A stretch of 64,000 nt of DNA. It comes from JAHJQZ01 sp963667595. GTDB taxonomy: Bacteria > Pseudomonadota > Alphaproteobacteria > Rhizobiales > Devosiaceae. Location: contig CAXXWD010000010.1 of assembly GCA_963667595.2 (NCBI GenBank), forward strand, positions 124,001-188,000. Reading direction: 5' to 3'. How positions within the stretch are numbered: position 1 is the stretch's first letter; every line of letters begins with the position of its first letter. The notes below the pieces were generated by a model. That model was not told the DNA's origin. It was given only the letters and a program-made list of their open reading frames with translations, and searched no databases. Shown here one piece after another: positions 35,209 to 44,860 of this stretch. The position numbers were made by a program, and so were the translations under genes.

Positions 35209-37454
35209 GGTTTGGGGGCTCCGAGGGTCTCAAGATAGCGCCCGCTCGCGTGCATGATGGCTGGCAGAACGAACAGGTCGCCGACAAGGGCGAGGATGAA
35301 GGTCAAAACGGTCAGCGTGCCGAAAAGCGACACTTGCGGCAATGCGGAGAACATCACGACGAAAACACCGGCACAAAGAATAAGTGTCGTGGCAACCAGA
35401 GCCGGCCCGATCCGTTCGAGACTGATGTCGACCGCCTGCAGGTTGTCCCGTCCCTGCGCACGATGACGCATATAGGTAGCGAGAAAGTGAATGGTGTCGT
35501 CGACCGCGATGCCAAAGGCAATGGTCAGTGCGAAGACCGTGGTCATCTGCAGGCCCGCGCCGGAGAAATAGAGATAAACCTCCGTGCCGAGTATTGGCAA
35601 CAGGTTCGGAACGATGGCCAGAAGCGCCACGCGCAGCGAACGGAAGGCGAGGCCGATGATGAAGATATTGACGACAATGGCGATGCTGAGCCCGTTCCTC
35701 AGACTGGTGATGATGTCGGTGCTGGCAAAACTGGTGAGGATGCTGAGCCCGCTGGAATAGACATCGTCGAACCCCGCCGCCTGAAGATCGCTATCGATGG
35801 AATCGACCAGTTCATGCAGTTCGGCCGAACGCATCATGGTCGGAACGAAGGCCGTGATCAGCGCCTGTTTGTTGTCTTCGGTGACGAACCGGTGCTTGAG
35901 GAACGGCCCGACGGCGGAAAAGATCTGCTCGCGGGTGAAGCCGCTTTCGGCATAGTGGGAAAAGCTGGCCGCTGAAATGACCTTGCCCGTGCCGACATGG
36001 CTTTCGACGATCTCGTGCACCTTGCGAATGCGCTCGAAATCGGCATCGCCGACATTCTCGACACCATCCTTGAGCGGCACGCGCACGTAAAGTGGCGCGA
36101 CGCCGCCGACACCGGCATCGATCCCTTCGGCCGTCGCCAGTGCCTGCGACCCTCTGGGCAGGAAATCCTGGAAGTCGAAACGCGGCTGCATGGCGAAATG
36201 CGGCAGAAAGAACAGAACGACCAGAACGACGCCGGTGATGGCCACGGAACGCGGAAACCTGTCGACAAAAAAGCGCGCCACCGGAATCGGCGCCGACACG
36301 GCGATGCTCATGTGATCGGGTGGCTTGAACCCGAGACGGACCGCCAGTTTGATGGCCAGCGGCAGGAAGGTGACCAGCGCGATATAGGTGATGGCGACGC
36401 CGATGACGCCGGAAACGCCGAATTCCTCGATACCCTGCCCCTGGGTCACGATCAGTGTGCCGAACGAAACCATCGTCGTGATCGAGGTGAGGGCAGCGGC
36501 CGGCGTGACCCGGTTGACCGTTTCGGATATGGCCGCGCCCGGATCCATGCCGTCGCGCCAGAGCCTCAGCCAGGTGAAACAGAAATACATGCTTTCCGCA
36601 AAGGCGATGACCAGCACCAGAATGATGACGATATTGGTCAAGAAGGTGAATTGGCCGAAAAGCGCGGTGACGATTCCGATGAGCCAGACAACCGATACGA
36701 GGGGCGTGAGAGTGGCGAGAACCGCGCCCCAGAAGCTCCTGAGCGTTATGAACGAGACAATGGCGCCAACGACGAACCCGACGGCCGAAAACTTGATTTG
36801 ATCCGAAACGGTGGCGTCGAGCATCTCGACCTTCCAGACCGGTGGACCGGTCAGTTCGATATCGATCGTGTCCGACTGGTACTCGGCGATCATGTCCCTC
36901 AACTCGTCGAGCATGCCCGCCTCGCCCTTTCCCTTGGTCAGTTCGGGATCGGGAAACAGGATCATCACCAGGCCGGACAGATCGTCGAGAATGAGGTTGC
37001 GCATCATCGGATCGGAATTGCGCAGATTGGTCAGCGCAATCGCGGCTTCCTCGCGCGATTTCATGTTTTCCGGAACGGCCGGCACTGTGTTTCCGTCATC
37101 GGTCAGAACGCGCAGCGAGAACGGCGACAGGGTGCCGACCGCGTAGGAACTCATCTGCAGATCGAACGAGAGTTCGCGTATGCGTTCGAGAACGGCCGGG
37201 TTGGTCAGCTCGGGCGACTTGACCAGAAGATAGGCATCGTTTTCAAAGGTTCCGAACGTTTGCTGAAGTTGAAGATAGCGCTCGTACTTGTCACCGGAAT
37301 TGCGGTAGACCCTGAGAATGTCACCATCGACCGACACGGATGGAAACTGCGCAACGCAGAATGCTGTCATCACAACGACGACAACTGCCATCGCCTTCGG
37401 AAACCTCATGGTCAGGTGTCCGAGCCGCTCGATTCCGAATCCGATCGACAACAA
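35205..37454 (-). CDS. RND superfamily (MMPL-type) exporter
   Basis: A 749-residue inner-membrane protein with the repeated two-half design of RND/MMPL transporters: a first membrane helix, a large periplasmic loop (about 40-210), a bundle of helices with the proton-pathway segment (FAESMYFCFTWLRLWRDG), then a second loop and bundle ending FGIAVDDTIHFLATYMRHR. Related proteins move hydrophobic lipids such as hopanoids across the envelope. There is no membrane-fusion protein next to it, which favours a lipid exporter over a drug-efflux system. Coupled to the secreted protein downstream. Confidence 0.85.
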   Translation of the reverse strand: MLSIGFGIERLGHLTMRFPKAMAVVVVVMTAFCVAQFPSVSVDGDILRVYRNSGDKYERYLQLQQTFGTFENDAYLLVKSPELTNPAVLERIRELSFDLQMSSYAVGTLSPFSLRVLTDDGNTVPAVPENMKSREEAAIALTNLRNSDPMMRNLILDDLSGLVMILFPDPELTKGKGEAGMLDELRDMIAEYQSDTIDIELTGPPVWKVEMLDATVSDQIKFSAVGFVVGAIVSFITLRSFWGAVLATLTPLVSVVWLIGIVTALFGQFTFLTNIVIILVLVIAFAESMYFCFTWLRLWRDGMDPGAAISETVNRVTPAAALTSITTMVSFGTLIVTQGQGIEEFGVSGVIGVAITYIALVTFLPLAIKLAVRLGFKPPDHMSIAVSAPIPVARFFVDRFPRSVAITGVVLVVLFFLPHFAMQPRFDFQDFLPRGSQALATAEGIDAGVGGVAPLYVRVPLKDGVENVGDADFERIRKVHEIVESHVGTGKVISAASFSHYAESGFTREQIFSAVGPFLKHRFVTEDNKQALITAFVPTMMRSAELHELVDSIDSDLQAAGFDDVYSSGLSILTSFASTDIITSLRNGLSIAIVVNIFIIGLAFRSLRVALLAIVPNLLPILGTEVYLYFSGAGLQMTTVFALTIAFGIAVDDTIHFLATYMRHRAQGRDNLQAVDISLERIGPALVATTLILCAGVFVVMFSALPQVSLFGTLTVLTFILALVGDLFVLPAIMHASGRYLETLGAPKP

Positions 37455-37729
37455 ACCTCTCCCTCGCGCGCCCTGGTTTCGGTGTTTTTATGGGTTTGGA
37501 TCGATTCCGTCCAGCAGCAGGCATCTCGGGTGCGGATCGGGTCGATCGAACGCGTCCGCCCGAAACGGGGCGGGTGGGCCCTGGCGCCGGATATCGCCTT
37601 TGCCGGCTGACGAATGCGGGAGAACTGTGGATGCACGGAACACGATTCCCCCACCAAAGGCCGGGCGCGTGGTACAGCAGGGCGGAATCGCCTAAGTAGA
37701 AGAGAGTCACCTGGAAAGAAGACAAAGAC

Positions 37730-40471
37730 GTGAACGACACGCCCACTGAACCGTCGAGCCCCGCAACGGGCTCGGACATCGCTCCAGTCTCAATCAATGA
37801 GGAAATGCGCCGGTCCTATCTCGATTACGCCATGAGCGTGATCGTTTCCCGGGCGCTTCCCGACGTCTGTGACGGGCTCAAACCCGTGCACCGGCGCATT
37901 CTCTATTCGATGAACGAGCAGAACATCGTGTGGAACCGGCCTTATGTGAAGGCGGCGCGCGTGGTCGGCGACGTCATCGGTAAATACCATCCGCACGGCG
38001 ATGCGGCCGTCTACATGTCCCTTGTCAGGATGGCGCAGGATTTCTCCATGCGCGACACCCTGATCGACGGGCAGGGCAATTTCGGTTCGGTCGACGGCGA
38101 TATGCCGGCGGCCATGCGCTACACCGAATGCCGCATGCAGAAGATCGCCGGTTTCCTGCTCGATGATCTCGACAAGGACACGGTCGATTTCCGCGAAAAC
38201 TACGACAACTCGCTCAAGGAACCTGCGGTTCTGCCGGCGCGGTTCCCCAATATCCTGGTCAACGGCGCCGGCGGAATCGCCGTGGGCATGGCCACGAACA
38301 TCCCGACCCACAATCTCGGCGAGGTGATCGATGCCACATTGGCCGTGATGGAGAATCCGGAGATCGACGCGACCTCCTTGATGGAGATCATGCCGGGGCC
38401 GGACTTCCCGACCGGCGGCGTCATTCTCGGGCGCGCGGGCATCCATTCCGCTTTCGAGACGGGCAGGGGGTCGATCCTTGTCCGCGGCAAGGTGACGATC
38501 GAGGAAACCCGCAAGGAGCGCGAGGCACTCGTTGTTCACGAAATCCCCTATCAGGTAAACAAGGCGGCGATGATCGAACGCATCGCCGAACTGGTCCGCG
38601 AAAAGCGTATCGAAGGTATTGCCGATATCCGTGACGAATCCGACCGGCACGGCATGCGCGTGGTCATCGAGCTGAAGCGCGACGCCGTGGCCGACGTCGT
38701 TTTGAACCAGCTCTACCGGTTCACGCCGCTGCAATCCTCGTTCGGCTGCAATTTCGTCGTGCTGAACGGCGGCAAGCCGCAGCTCATGGGCGTCAGGGAC
38801 ATGCTCGGCGCTTTCATCGCCTTCCGTGAGGAGGTGGTGACGCGGCGCGCCAAGTTCCTTTTGAACAAGGCGCGCGACCGGGCGCATGTGCTGGTCGGCC
38901 TGGCCGTCGCCGTCGCCAATGTCGACGAAGTCATCTCGATCATCCGGACTTCGCCCAACCCGGCCACGGCCCGCGAACGCCTGCTCGAACGCGACTGGCC
39001 GGCCCGTGATGTCGAGGCGCTGATCCAGCTGATCGACGATCCGCGTCACAAGGTCAACGAAGACGGCACCTTCAAGCTCAGCGACGAGCAGGTGAAGGCC
39101 ATTCTCGATTTGCGCCTTGCCCGGTTGACGGCGCTCGGACGCGACGAGATCGGCGAGGAACTCAATGCCCTTGGCGCACAGATCGAGGATTATCTCGGCA
39201 TCTTGAGATCGCGCGAACGCGTCCGCGGCATCGTCCGCGACGAGCTTTTGGAAGTGAAGGGCCAGTTCGCCACGCCGCGCAAGACCGAGATTTCGGACTC
39301 TGCCGGCGACATGGAGGACGAGGATTTCATCGCCCGCGAGGACATGGTGGTGACGGTGTCTCACGCCGGCTACATCAAGCGGGTGCCGCTTTCGACCTAT
39401 CGGGCCCAGCGGCGCGGCGGCAAGGGCCGGTCCGGCATGGCGACGCGCGAAGAAGATTTCGTCGCGCGCCTGTTCGTGGCCAACACCCATACCCCGGTCC
39501 TGTTCTTTTCCTCGCGCGGCATCGCCTATGTCCTCAAGGTCTGGCGGCTGCCTCTGGCGGCGCCGCAGGCCCGCGGCAAGGCGCTGATCAATCTTTTGCC
39601 ACTCGAAGCGGGCGAGACCATCACCTCGATCATGCCCCTGCCGGAAGACGAGGAAGCCTGGGGCGGGCTCGACATCATATTCGCCACCACCCGCGGCACG
39701 GTCAGGCGCAATTCGCTGGCCGATTTCACCGGCATCAGGGCCAATGGCAAGATTGCCATGAAGCTCGAAGAAGAAGGTGACGCCATCCTCGCGGTCGAGA
39801 CCTGCACGCCGGACGACGACGTGTTGCTGACCACGGCACAGGGCCAGGCCATTCGCTTCCGCGTCGACGACGTGCGCGTCTTCTCCGGACGCAATTCGGT
39901 CGGCGTCAGAGGCATCAACCTTGCCGAGGGCGACCGGATCATCTCGATGACCATCCTCAGGCACTTCGAGGCAACGCCGGAAGAGCGGGCCGAATACATC
40001 AAGCGGAGCCGGGCCATGCGCGGCGAAGTTGAAGATATAGGTGAAGAGCTTGAGGCGATCGGCGGCGAACTGCCAACCGAACGCTATGCCGAAATGGGCG
40101 CCGCCGAACAATTCGTGCTCGCCATTTCGGAAAACGGGTTCGGCAAGCGGTCCTCAAGCTTCGAATATCGGGTGACAGGCCGTGGCGGCAAAGGCATCAC
40201 GGCCATGGCCGTGACCCCGCGCAACGGGCCCATTGTCGCCAGCTTCCCGGTGGAAGAGGACGATCAGATCATGCTCGTCACAGATGGCGGCACCCTGATC
40301 CGCGTCCCCGTCGCCGGCATCCGCATCGCCGGAAGGGCGACCCAGGGCGTCATCGTGCTCAACACCGCCGAAGACGAACGCGTCATGTCGGTCGAACGCA
40401 TCTTCGAGCCGGAAGACGAAGCCGAGGATGAAGGCGAGGGTGAAGAACCAGGAGACGCGACCGAGGAGTGA
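37730..40471 (+). CDS. gyrA: DNA gyrase subunit A
   Basis: A 913-residue type II topoisomerase subunit. The catalytic tyrosine is Y132 in MRYTECRM, and the C-terminal wrapping domain has the GyrA box (QRRGGKG), so it is gyrase and not ParC. The N-terminus has a 20-residue extension before the conserved start, and the C-terminus ends in an acidic tail. In the quinolone region, positions equal to E. coli S83 and D87 are A92 and M96 (HPHGDAAVYMSLVRM). Alanine at the first is common in Rhizobiales; methionine at the second is unusual. Divergent from the RND gene with a 275-base promoter region. Confidence 0.98.
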   Translation: MNDTPTEPSSPATGSDIAPVSINEEMRRSYLDYAMSVIVSRALPDVCDGLKPVHRRILYSMNEQNIVWNRPYVKAARVVGDVIGKYHPHGDAAVYMSLVRMAQDFSMRDTLIDGQGNFGSVDGDMPAAMRYTECRMQKIAGFLLDDLDKDTVDFRENYDNSLKEPAVLPARFPNILVNGAGGIAVGMATNIPTHNLGEVIDATLAVMENPEIDATSLMEIMPGPDFPTGGVILGRAGIHSAFETGRGSILVRGKVTIEETRKEREALVVHEIPYQVNKAAMIERIAELVREKRIEGIADIRDESDRHGMRVVIELKRDAVADVVLNQLYRFTPLQSSFGCNFVVLNGGKPQLMGVRDMLGAFIAFREEVVTRRAKFLLNKARDRAHVLVGLAVAVANVDEVISIIRTSPNPATARERLLERDWPARDVEALIQLIDDPRHKVNEDGTFKLSDEQVKAILDLRLARLTALGRDEIGEELNALGAQIEDYLGILRSRERVRGIVRDELLEVKGQFATPRKTEISDSAGDMEDEDFIAREDMVVTVSHAGYIKRVPLSTYRAQRRGGKGRSGMATREEDFVARLFVANTHTPVLFFSSRGIAYVLKVWRLPLAAPQARGKALINLLPLEAGETITSIMPLPEDEEAWGGLDIIFATTRGTVRRNSLADFTGIRANGKIAMKLEEEGDAILAVETCTPDDDVLLTTAQGQAIRFRVDDVRVFSGRNSVGVRGINLAEGDRIISMTILRHFEATPEERAEYIKRSRAMRGEVEDIGEELEAIGGELPTERYAEMGAAEQFVLAISENGFGKRSSSFEYRVTGRGGKGITAMAVTPRNGPIVASFPVEEDDQIMLVTDGGTLIRVPVAGIRIAGRATQGVIVLNTAEDERVMSVERIFEPEDEAEDEGEGEEPGDATEE

Positions 40472-40977
40472 TGCGCATTCTTGATGCGCACGGTCTGACG
40501 CTTGAACCCCAGCGCGAAGCACACGCGCTGGAATTGTTCGTTCTGTTGTCGGCGCCCGAAGTCCACGCCTATATCGACGCGCCGCCTCCAGACTGTCTTG
40601 AGGCCCTGCGCCAGCGCTTTCGGTCACTTGAATCCGGCACGTCTCCGGATGGACGCGCGCTTTGGCTCAACTGGATCATCCGCCTGTCCTCGGGTGAGGC
40701 GGCCGGCTATGTGCAGGCGACCGTCCAGAAAGATCAAACGGCGGAGATCGGCTATGTCTTGGGTGTTCCGTTCTGGTGCAAAGGCATCGGCACGCTTGCA
40801 GTGGAAGCCATGCTGACCGAACTCTCTGATTTTTATGAAGTTATCGTAGCAAAGGCTCAGGTCGACAGCCGCAACCACGCCTCCGTCCGCTTGCTGACGC
40901 GTCTGGGGTTTAGTGAACTGGGCGCATTGGAAAACGGCGATCTCCGCTTCGAAAAACGGCTGGAGTATCAAAGGTAA
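40471..40977 (+). CDS. GNAT-family N-acetyltransferase, RimJ/RimL-like
   Basis: A 168-residue acetyltransferase of the type that modifies ribosomal proteins or small molecules, with MRILDAHGLTLEPQ at the start, IGYVLGVPFWCKGIGTLAVEAM as the CoA site and NHASVRLLTRLGF near the end. Its ATG shares one base with the gyrA stop (TGATG), so it is co-translated with gyrase. The coupling is odd for a specialised enzyme and marks the left end of the insert between gyrA and coaD. Confidence 0.88.
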   Translation: MRILDAHGLTLEPQREAHALELFVLLSAPEVHAYIDAPPPDCLEALRQRFRSLESGTSPDGRALWLNWIIRLSSGEAAGYVQATVQKDQTAEIGYVLGVPFWCKGIGTLAVEAMLTELSDFYEVIVAKAQVDSRNHASVRLLTRLGFSELGALENGDLRFEKRLEYQR

Positions 40978-41058
40978 AGACGGGCTCCGATTTTGCCTTT
41001 GGCGCTCCAGGCTTCGGTGACCGACCGGCATCCGCTCCTAAACGCATTGATTAAAAAC

Positions 41059-41091
41059 TTCGGGCGTTTTGACGGAATCAAAACGCCCGAA
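41059..41091 (-). terminator. Terminator for the TRAP operon, 14-bp stem
   Basis: TTCGGGCGTTTTGA and TCAAAACGCCCGAA form a perfect stem with loop CGGAA; on the minus strand it is followed by GTTTTTAA. It ends the dctM transcript about 65 bases beyond its stop and may also insulate the convergent acetyltransferase gene. Confidence 0.82.
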
Positions 41092-41155
41092 ACCCTTGTC
41101 CCTGAGTGGTCGTATCGGCTTTTCGCGAAAACCAGTGCCTGCTTTTTCCGATACT

Positions 41156-42430
41156 TTACTGCATCAGGCTTGGCAGGCCGGTCGACAGGATCGGGAATGT
41201 CGTTACGAGGATCAGCACCACGATCGGCGGGATGAGCCAGGGCAGGATGGCGCGGGCCAGACGCTGGAACGGGATGTTGCCGACCTGGGCGACGATGAAC
41301 AGCGCCATGCCCATGGGTGGGGTCAGGATCGAGATCATCAGGTTGAGGACGATGATGATGCCGAAATGCACCGGATCTATGCCGTAGCCAAGCGCGATGG
41401 GCACCAGAATCGGCACGACGATCAAAAGGATCACCAAGCTTTCGATGAAAGCGCCGAGAACGAAGATCATCAGGTTGACGGCGATCAGGAAACTGATCGG
41501 ATCATTGGTGAGTTGCAAAAACAGCGCGGTGATCTGCTGCGGCGCTTGTTCACGGGCCAAAACGAAGCCGAGCAGGCTGACGCCGGCGATGATCGTTGCG
41601 ATCGACGCCGATGTCGACATGGTTTCGTAAAGCGCATTCCACAAACGCTTGAGGGTCAGTTCGCGATAGAACAGCACGTCAATGAGGATGGCGTAGATGA
41701 CGGTGACCGCCGCCGCCTCCGTGGGTGAGAAATAGCCCGAGAAAATGCCGCCGATGATCACAAACGGCGTCAACAATGCCGGCAGGGAGCCGAAGAACAG
41801 CGAGACGACTTCGGATACTTTGCGGCGCGGTTCGACGGGGTAATTCCGCTTGCGCGCGATGAGATAGACCATCACCATCAGCGAGAAGGCACACATGAAC
41901 CCGGGAACGACGCCCCCCAGGAACAACGCGCCGATCGAGGTGTTGGCGGCGACGCCGTAAAGCACCATGGTGATCGATGGCGGCACCAGCGGTCCGATCA
42001 TCGAGGAGGCTGCGGTGACGGCGCCGGAAAACTCGTCGTCGTAACCTGCGTCGTGCATCGCCTTGATTTCCATCTTGCCCAGGCCTCCGGCATCGGCCAT
42101 GGCCGAACCGGACATGCCGGAAAAGAACAGCGATGCCAGGATGTTGACGTGACCGAGGCCGCCGGTGATGTGTCCGACCAGCGCGCGTGCGAAGCCGAAC
42201 AGCTTGGACGATATCCCGGCCGAATTGAGAATACTGGCGGCAAGAAGAAACAACGGCACGGCAAGCAGCGGGAAACTGTTGAGCCCATCCACCATGCGCA
42301 GCACGGCAAAGCTCAATCCCATGCCGGACACATAGAAATAGCCCATCGAGACCAGAATCATGGCGACGCCGATCGGCACGCCGACAAGAACGAGAAAAAG
42401 CCAGGTGGCACCGACGATTGCGAGGATCAT
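41156..42430 (-). CDS. dctM: TRAP transporter large permease (DctM)
   Basis: A 424-residue inner-membrane protein of about 12 helices that forms the sodium-driven channel of a TRAP importer. Typical pieces are the FFSGMSGSAMADAGGLG motif and MIGPLVPPSI, plus the C-terminal LNLMISILTPPMG. Overlaps dctQ by 4 bases (ATGA). The substrate is probably a carboxylated compound handled by the two aldolase-fold enzymes next to it. Confidence 0.95.
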   Translation of the reverse strand: MILAIVGATWLFLVLVGVPIGVAMILVSMGYFYVSGMGLSFAVLRMVDGLNSFPLLAVPLFLLAASILNSAGISSKLFGFARALVGHITGGLGHVNILASLFFSGMSGSAMADAGGLGKMEIKAMHDAGYDDEFSGAVTAASSMIGPLVPPSITMVLYGVAANTSIGALFLGGVVPGFMCAFSLMVMVYLIARKRNYPVEPRRKVSEVVSLFFGSLPALLTPFVIIGGIFSGYFSPTEAAAVTVIYAILIDVLFYRELTLKRLWNALYETMSTSASIATIIAGVSLLGFVLAREQAPQQITALFLQLTNDPISFLIAVNLMIFVLGAFIESLVILLIVVPILVPIALGYGIDPVHFGIIIVLNLMISILTPPMGMALFIVAQVGNIPFQRLARAILPWLIPPIVVLILVTTFPILSTGLPSLMQ

Positions 42431-42903
42431 GATGCCGTTCCGTTCTCGTCACGATCAAAAAAACCGATCAGACGGGCCGTGACGCGCCAGACCACCAGAA
42501 CAAGACCGATCAGCGCGGCGAGATACATCGCACCGTCAGGCAATGGCAGCGTTACGCTTTCATTGCGCCAGGTCCTGAGAACGGTGAAATAGCCGATCCA
42601 GACGAGGTTCAGCACGATGCCGAGATAAACCAGGTCGATCAGCGTGAACAGGATCTTGCGCCCGAGCTTGCCGAGCGCCGAACCGAACAGGTCCATGCGA
42701 AGCTGGCTGTTGGTCCGCTCGACTTCACCGATTCCGATGAAGGCCATCCACACCCACAGCCATCGCGCCAGTTCTTCGGTCCAGACCGGGCCGTGAAACA
42801 ATGGCGTCCGTCCGAGGACCTGGATGAGAAGCACGATGATGAGCCCGCAAAAGATCAGGGTCGCAGCGATGCCTTCCGGACTGTAGATACTCCGTGGCTT
42901 CAC
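42427..42903 (-). CDS. dctQ: TRAP transporter small permease (DctQ)
   Basis: A 158-residue, four-helix protein that joins DctM in the membrane. VWTEELARWLWVWMAFIG is the family signature. The first reading frame position is upstream, but GTG 42903 with GGGAGG 7 bases before it is the best start. Two genes fused in some TRAP systems are separate here. Confidence 0.93.
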   Translation of the reverse strand: MKPRSIYSPEGIAATLIFCGLIIVLLIQVLGRTPLFHGPVWTEELARWLWVWMAFIGIGEVERTNSQLRMDLFGSALGKLGRKILFTLIDLVYLGIVLNLVWIGYFTVLRTWRNESVTLPLPDGAMYLAALIGLVLVVWRVTARLIGFFDRDENGTAS

Positions 42904-42957
42904 GTGAGTTCCTCCCGAAAAAAGGGGTGGCCGGCAGGCGCCGACCACCTGCAAGAT

Positions 42958-43917
42958 CTACTCGCCGCGAACTTCGGCGATGGACCCCTTGCCGAACTCG
43001 GCTTCGAGTTCGTCGTAATAGGGCTGCATGGCGGCGCGGAAGGGCGTCAGATCGGGCTCGGTAACGACCAGGCCGAGTTCCTTGAACTTGGACACAAGGC
43101 TCGCCTCGGACGCAAAAGTCAGTTGGTCATTGACTTCGCCACCGGCCTTGGCAGCTTCGACGATCCAACCCTGTTCCTGTTCGCTGAGGCTGTTCCAGGT
43201 GTTCATCGAGACCTGGATCGCTTCGGATGCGATGAAATGGTTGGTGAGCGCGATGGCCTTCTGCACTTCGTAGAACTTCATCGCCTCGATGGTGGGAAGC
43301 GGATTTTCCTCGGCGTCGACCTGGTTGGTCTGCAGGGCGAGATAAACCTCGGCGAAAGCCACCGGCGCCGGTGTCGCGCCGACGGCCTTGGCATAGGCGA
43401 TCAGGAACGGCACGTTCGGCGTCCGCATCCGGAGGCCCTTGAGGTCCTCCATGGAGTAGATCGGCTGGTTGGCGGTGGTCTGGCGCGTGCCGTAATACCA
43501 GATGTCGGCGATCTTGACGCCCTCGGCCTCGAACTTGGCTTCCATCTTCTGGCCCCACGGACCATTGATGATCTTTTCGAGTTCCGGGAAATCGCTCACG
43601 ACATAAGGCGCGCCAACGAGCTTGAGCTCGGGAATGACATAGGACATGTCGGGATAGCCGGTCGTCACCAGGTCGAGTTCACCGGCCTGAAGCATGGCAA
43701 CCATCGCCTTGAAGTCGCCGAGCTGCGAGGACGGGAACAGCTTGACTGTCAGTTCGCCTCCGGAAATCTCCGCCAGCTTTTCCTGGAATGCCACCATACC
43801 TTTGTAAAGGTTGGAATTTTCGTTGTCCTGGGACCCCATGGACAATTCACGTGCTTCGGCGGCACCCGCCATGAGAGCCACTACGGCAGCAGCGGCCAAG
43901 AAACGGTTCATTTTCAT
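42958..43917 (-). CDS. dctP: TRAP transporter periplasmic solute-binding protein (DctP)
   Basis: A 319-residue protein with a Sec signal peptide (MKMNRFLAAAAVVALMAGAAEA, cleavage about residue 22) that captures the substrate in the periplasm. Family segments include LGDFKAMVAMLQAGELDLVTTG and GLRMRTPNVPFLIAYAKAVGATP with the arginine that grips a carboxylate. AAAGGAGG lies before the ATG. First transport gene, directly behind the regulator. Confidence 0.95.
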   Translation of the reverse strand: MKMNRFLAAAAVVALMAGAAEARELSMGSQDNENSNLYKGMVAFQEKLAEISGGELTVKLFPSSQLGDFKAMVAMLQAGELDLVTTGYPDMSYVIPELKLVGAPYVVSDFPELEKIINGPWGQKMEAKFEAEGVKIADIWYYGTRQTTANQPIYSMEDLKGLRMRTPNVPFLIAYAKAVGATPAPVAFAEVYLALQTNQVDAEENPLPTIEAMKFYEVQKAIALTNHFIASEAIQVSMNTWNSLSEQEQGWIVEAAKAGGEVNDQLTFASEASLVSKFKELGLVVTEPDLTPFRAAMQPYYDELEAEFGKGSIAEVRGE

Positions 43918-43938
43918 ATGTTCCTCCTTTGGGTCGTC

Positions 43939-44691
43939 CTATATTTTCGTGTTGTTCGTTGAGTGGGCGTCCGTCGCCATGCGACGGGGAAAGAGGCGGG
44001 ACAGATAGGAACGACGCATATGGCGTTCCATCACGTCCGTGGCGCGAATGACGTCGGTGTCGATCATCGCCTGGAAGATCGCCAGATGTTCCTCGTAGAC
44101 CATGCGGTCATGTGCCTTCTGATCTGAGTCCGGTGGACGGCGGGCCAACAGTTCGGACACGAAAAGATCGTGCAGCGTCAGGATGATGGGATTGCCGACC
44201 ACCGAAACCAGAGCCCGGTGAAAGGCGATATCGGTGTCGGAAAAGGCCGGCGTGCCGATTGCCTTTTCGTTGGCCTCGACCGCGGCGTGAATCTTGGCGA
44301 TCTGCACATTGTCGGCCCGGATCGTTGCTTCGCGTACGGCACCGATCTCGATGAGACCGCGGGTCTGTTCGAGGTGAGCGATGCTCTCGTCATCGCCGAG
44401 GATTTCGCGGATAACGCCGCCAACGTTGCGCAGGACATCGCCGAGAGACGGGAGCGCCGCCCGAGGCCTGCGCCCGCCGCCGCCGTTCAGATAGCCGCGT
44501 AAGTGCATGAGCGTCAGGGCTTCGCGCACCGTCGGCCGCGAGGCTTCAAAGCGTACGCACAGATCACGTTCCGTCGGAAGGGGCTCGTCGACGGCGATTT
44601 CGCCGCGAATGATTTCGCCGATCAGGGCGTCGGCAATGGCCTGTGGCGCCTGGTGTGGAGTCCCGTCGTCTTCTTGTGGCCTGGCGATCAC
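43939..44691 (-). CDS. GntR-type regulator, FadR subfamily
   Basis: A 250-residue transcription factor: an N-terminal winged helix (ADALIGEIIRGEI, LPTERDLCVRFEASRPTVREAL) and a C-terminal all-helical FCD ligand domain (about 100-230) with metal-binding histidines. I start at GTG 44691, where AGGGGAG lies 6 bases upstream; a TTG at 44712 is weaker. It heads the TRAP operon and faces the aldolase-fold genes, so it most likely represses both and senses the imported substrate or its product. Confidence 0.9.
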   Translation of the reverse strand: MIARPQEDDGTPHQAPQAIADALIGEIIRGEIAVDEPLPTERDLCVRFEASRPTVREALTLMHLRGYLNGGGGRRPRAALPSLGDVLRNVGGVIREILGDDESIAHLEQTRGLIEIGAVREATIRADNVQIAKIHAAVEANEKAIGTPAFSDTDIAFHRALVSVVGNPIILTLHDLFVSELLARRPPDSDQKAHDRMVYEEHLAIFQAMIDTDVIRATDVMERHMRRSYLSRLFPRRMATDAHSTNNTKI

Positions 44692-44712
44692 GCGCGCTCC
44701 CCTTTGCAACAA

Positions 44713-44800
44713 TCCAGCCTGACAAATTAGGTATTTGGTCTAGCCATAACTTAGGTTTGGTATGAGAAGATTTTGTTCTTGTCAAACCAAATGTGCTCTG
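44713..44800. promoter_or_regulatory. Divergent promoter/operator region for the FadR-type regulator
   Basis: Between the regulator and the lyase gene there are TTTGGT copies at about 44731 and 44756 and an ACCAAA at about 44783, plus TGG-TCTAG-CCA at 44733-44743. FadR-family operators are often of the TGGT-N-ACCA kind, so these are plausible binding sites. The match is loose and the exact operator is a guess. Confidence 0.35.
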
Positions 44801-44860
44801 GCACACAGTCAATAGGTTTCGCACACCGGTCTGGTAAGATCGGATGGAACGCTAGACGCA

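Noticed and set aside
37790..40111. 773-codon open frame on the minus strand inside gyrA
   Set aside because: It is a mirror of the gyrA codons, rich in D, H and R with no domain; gyrA is unquestionable.
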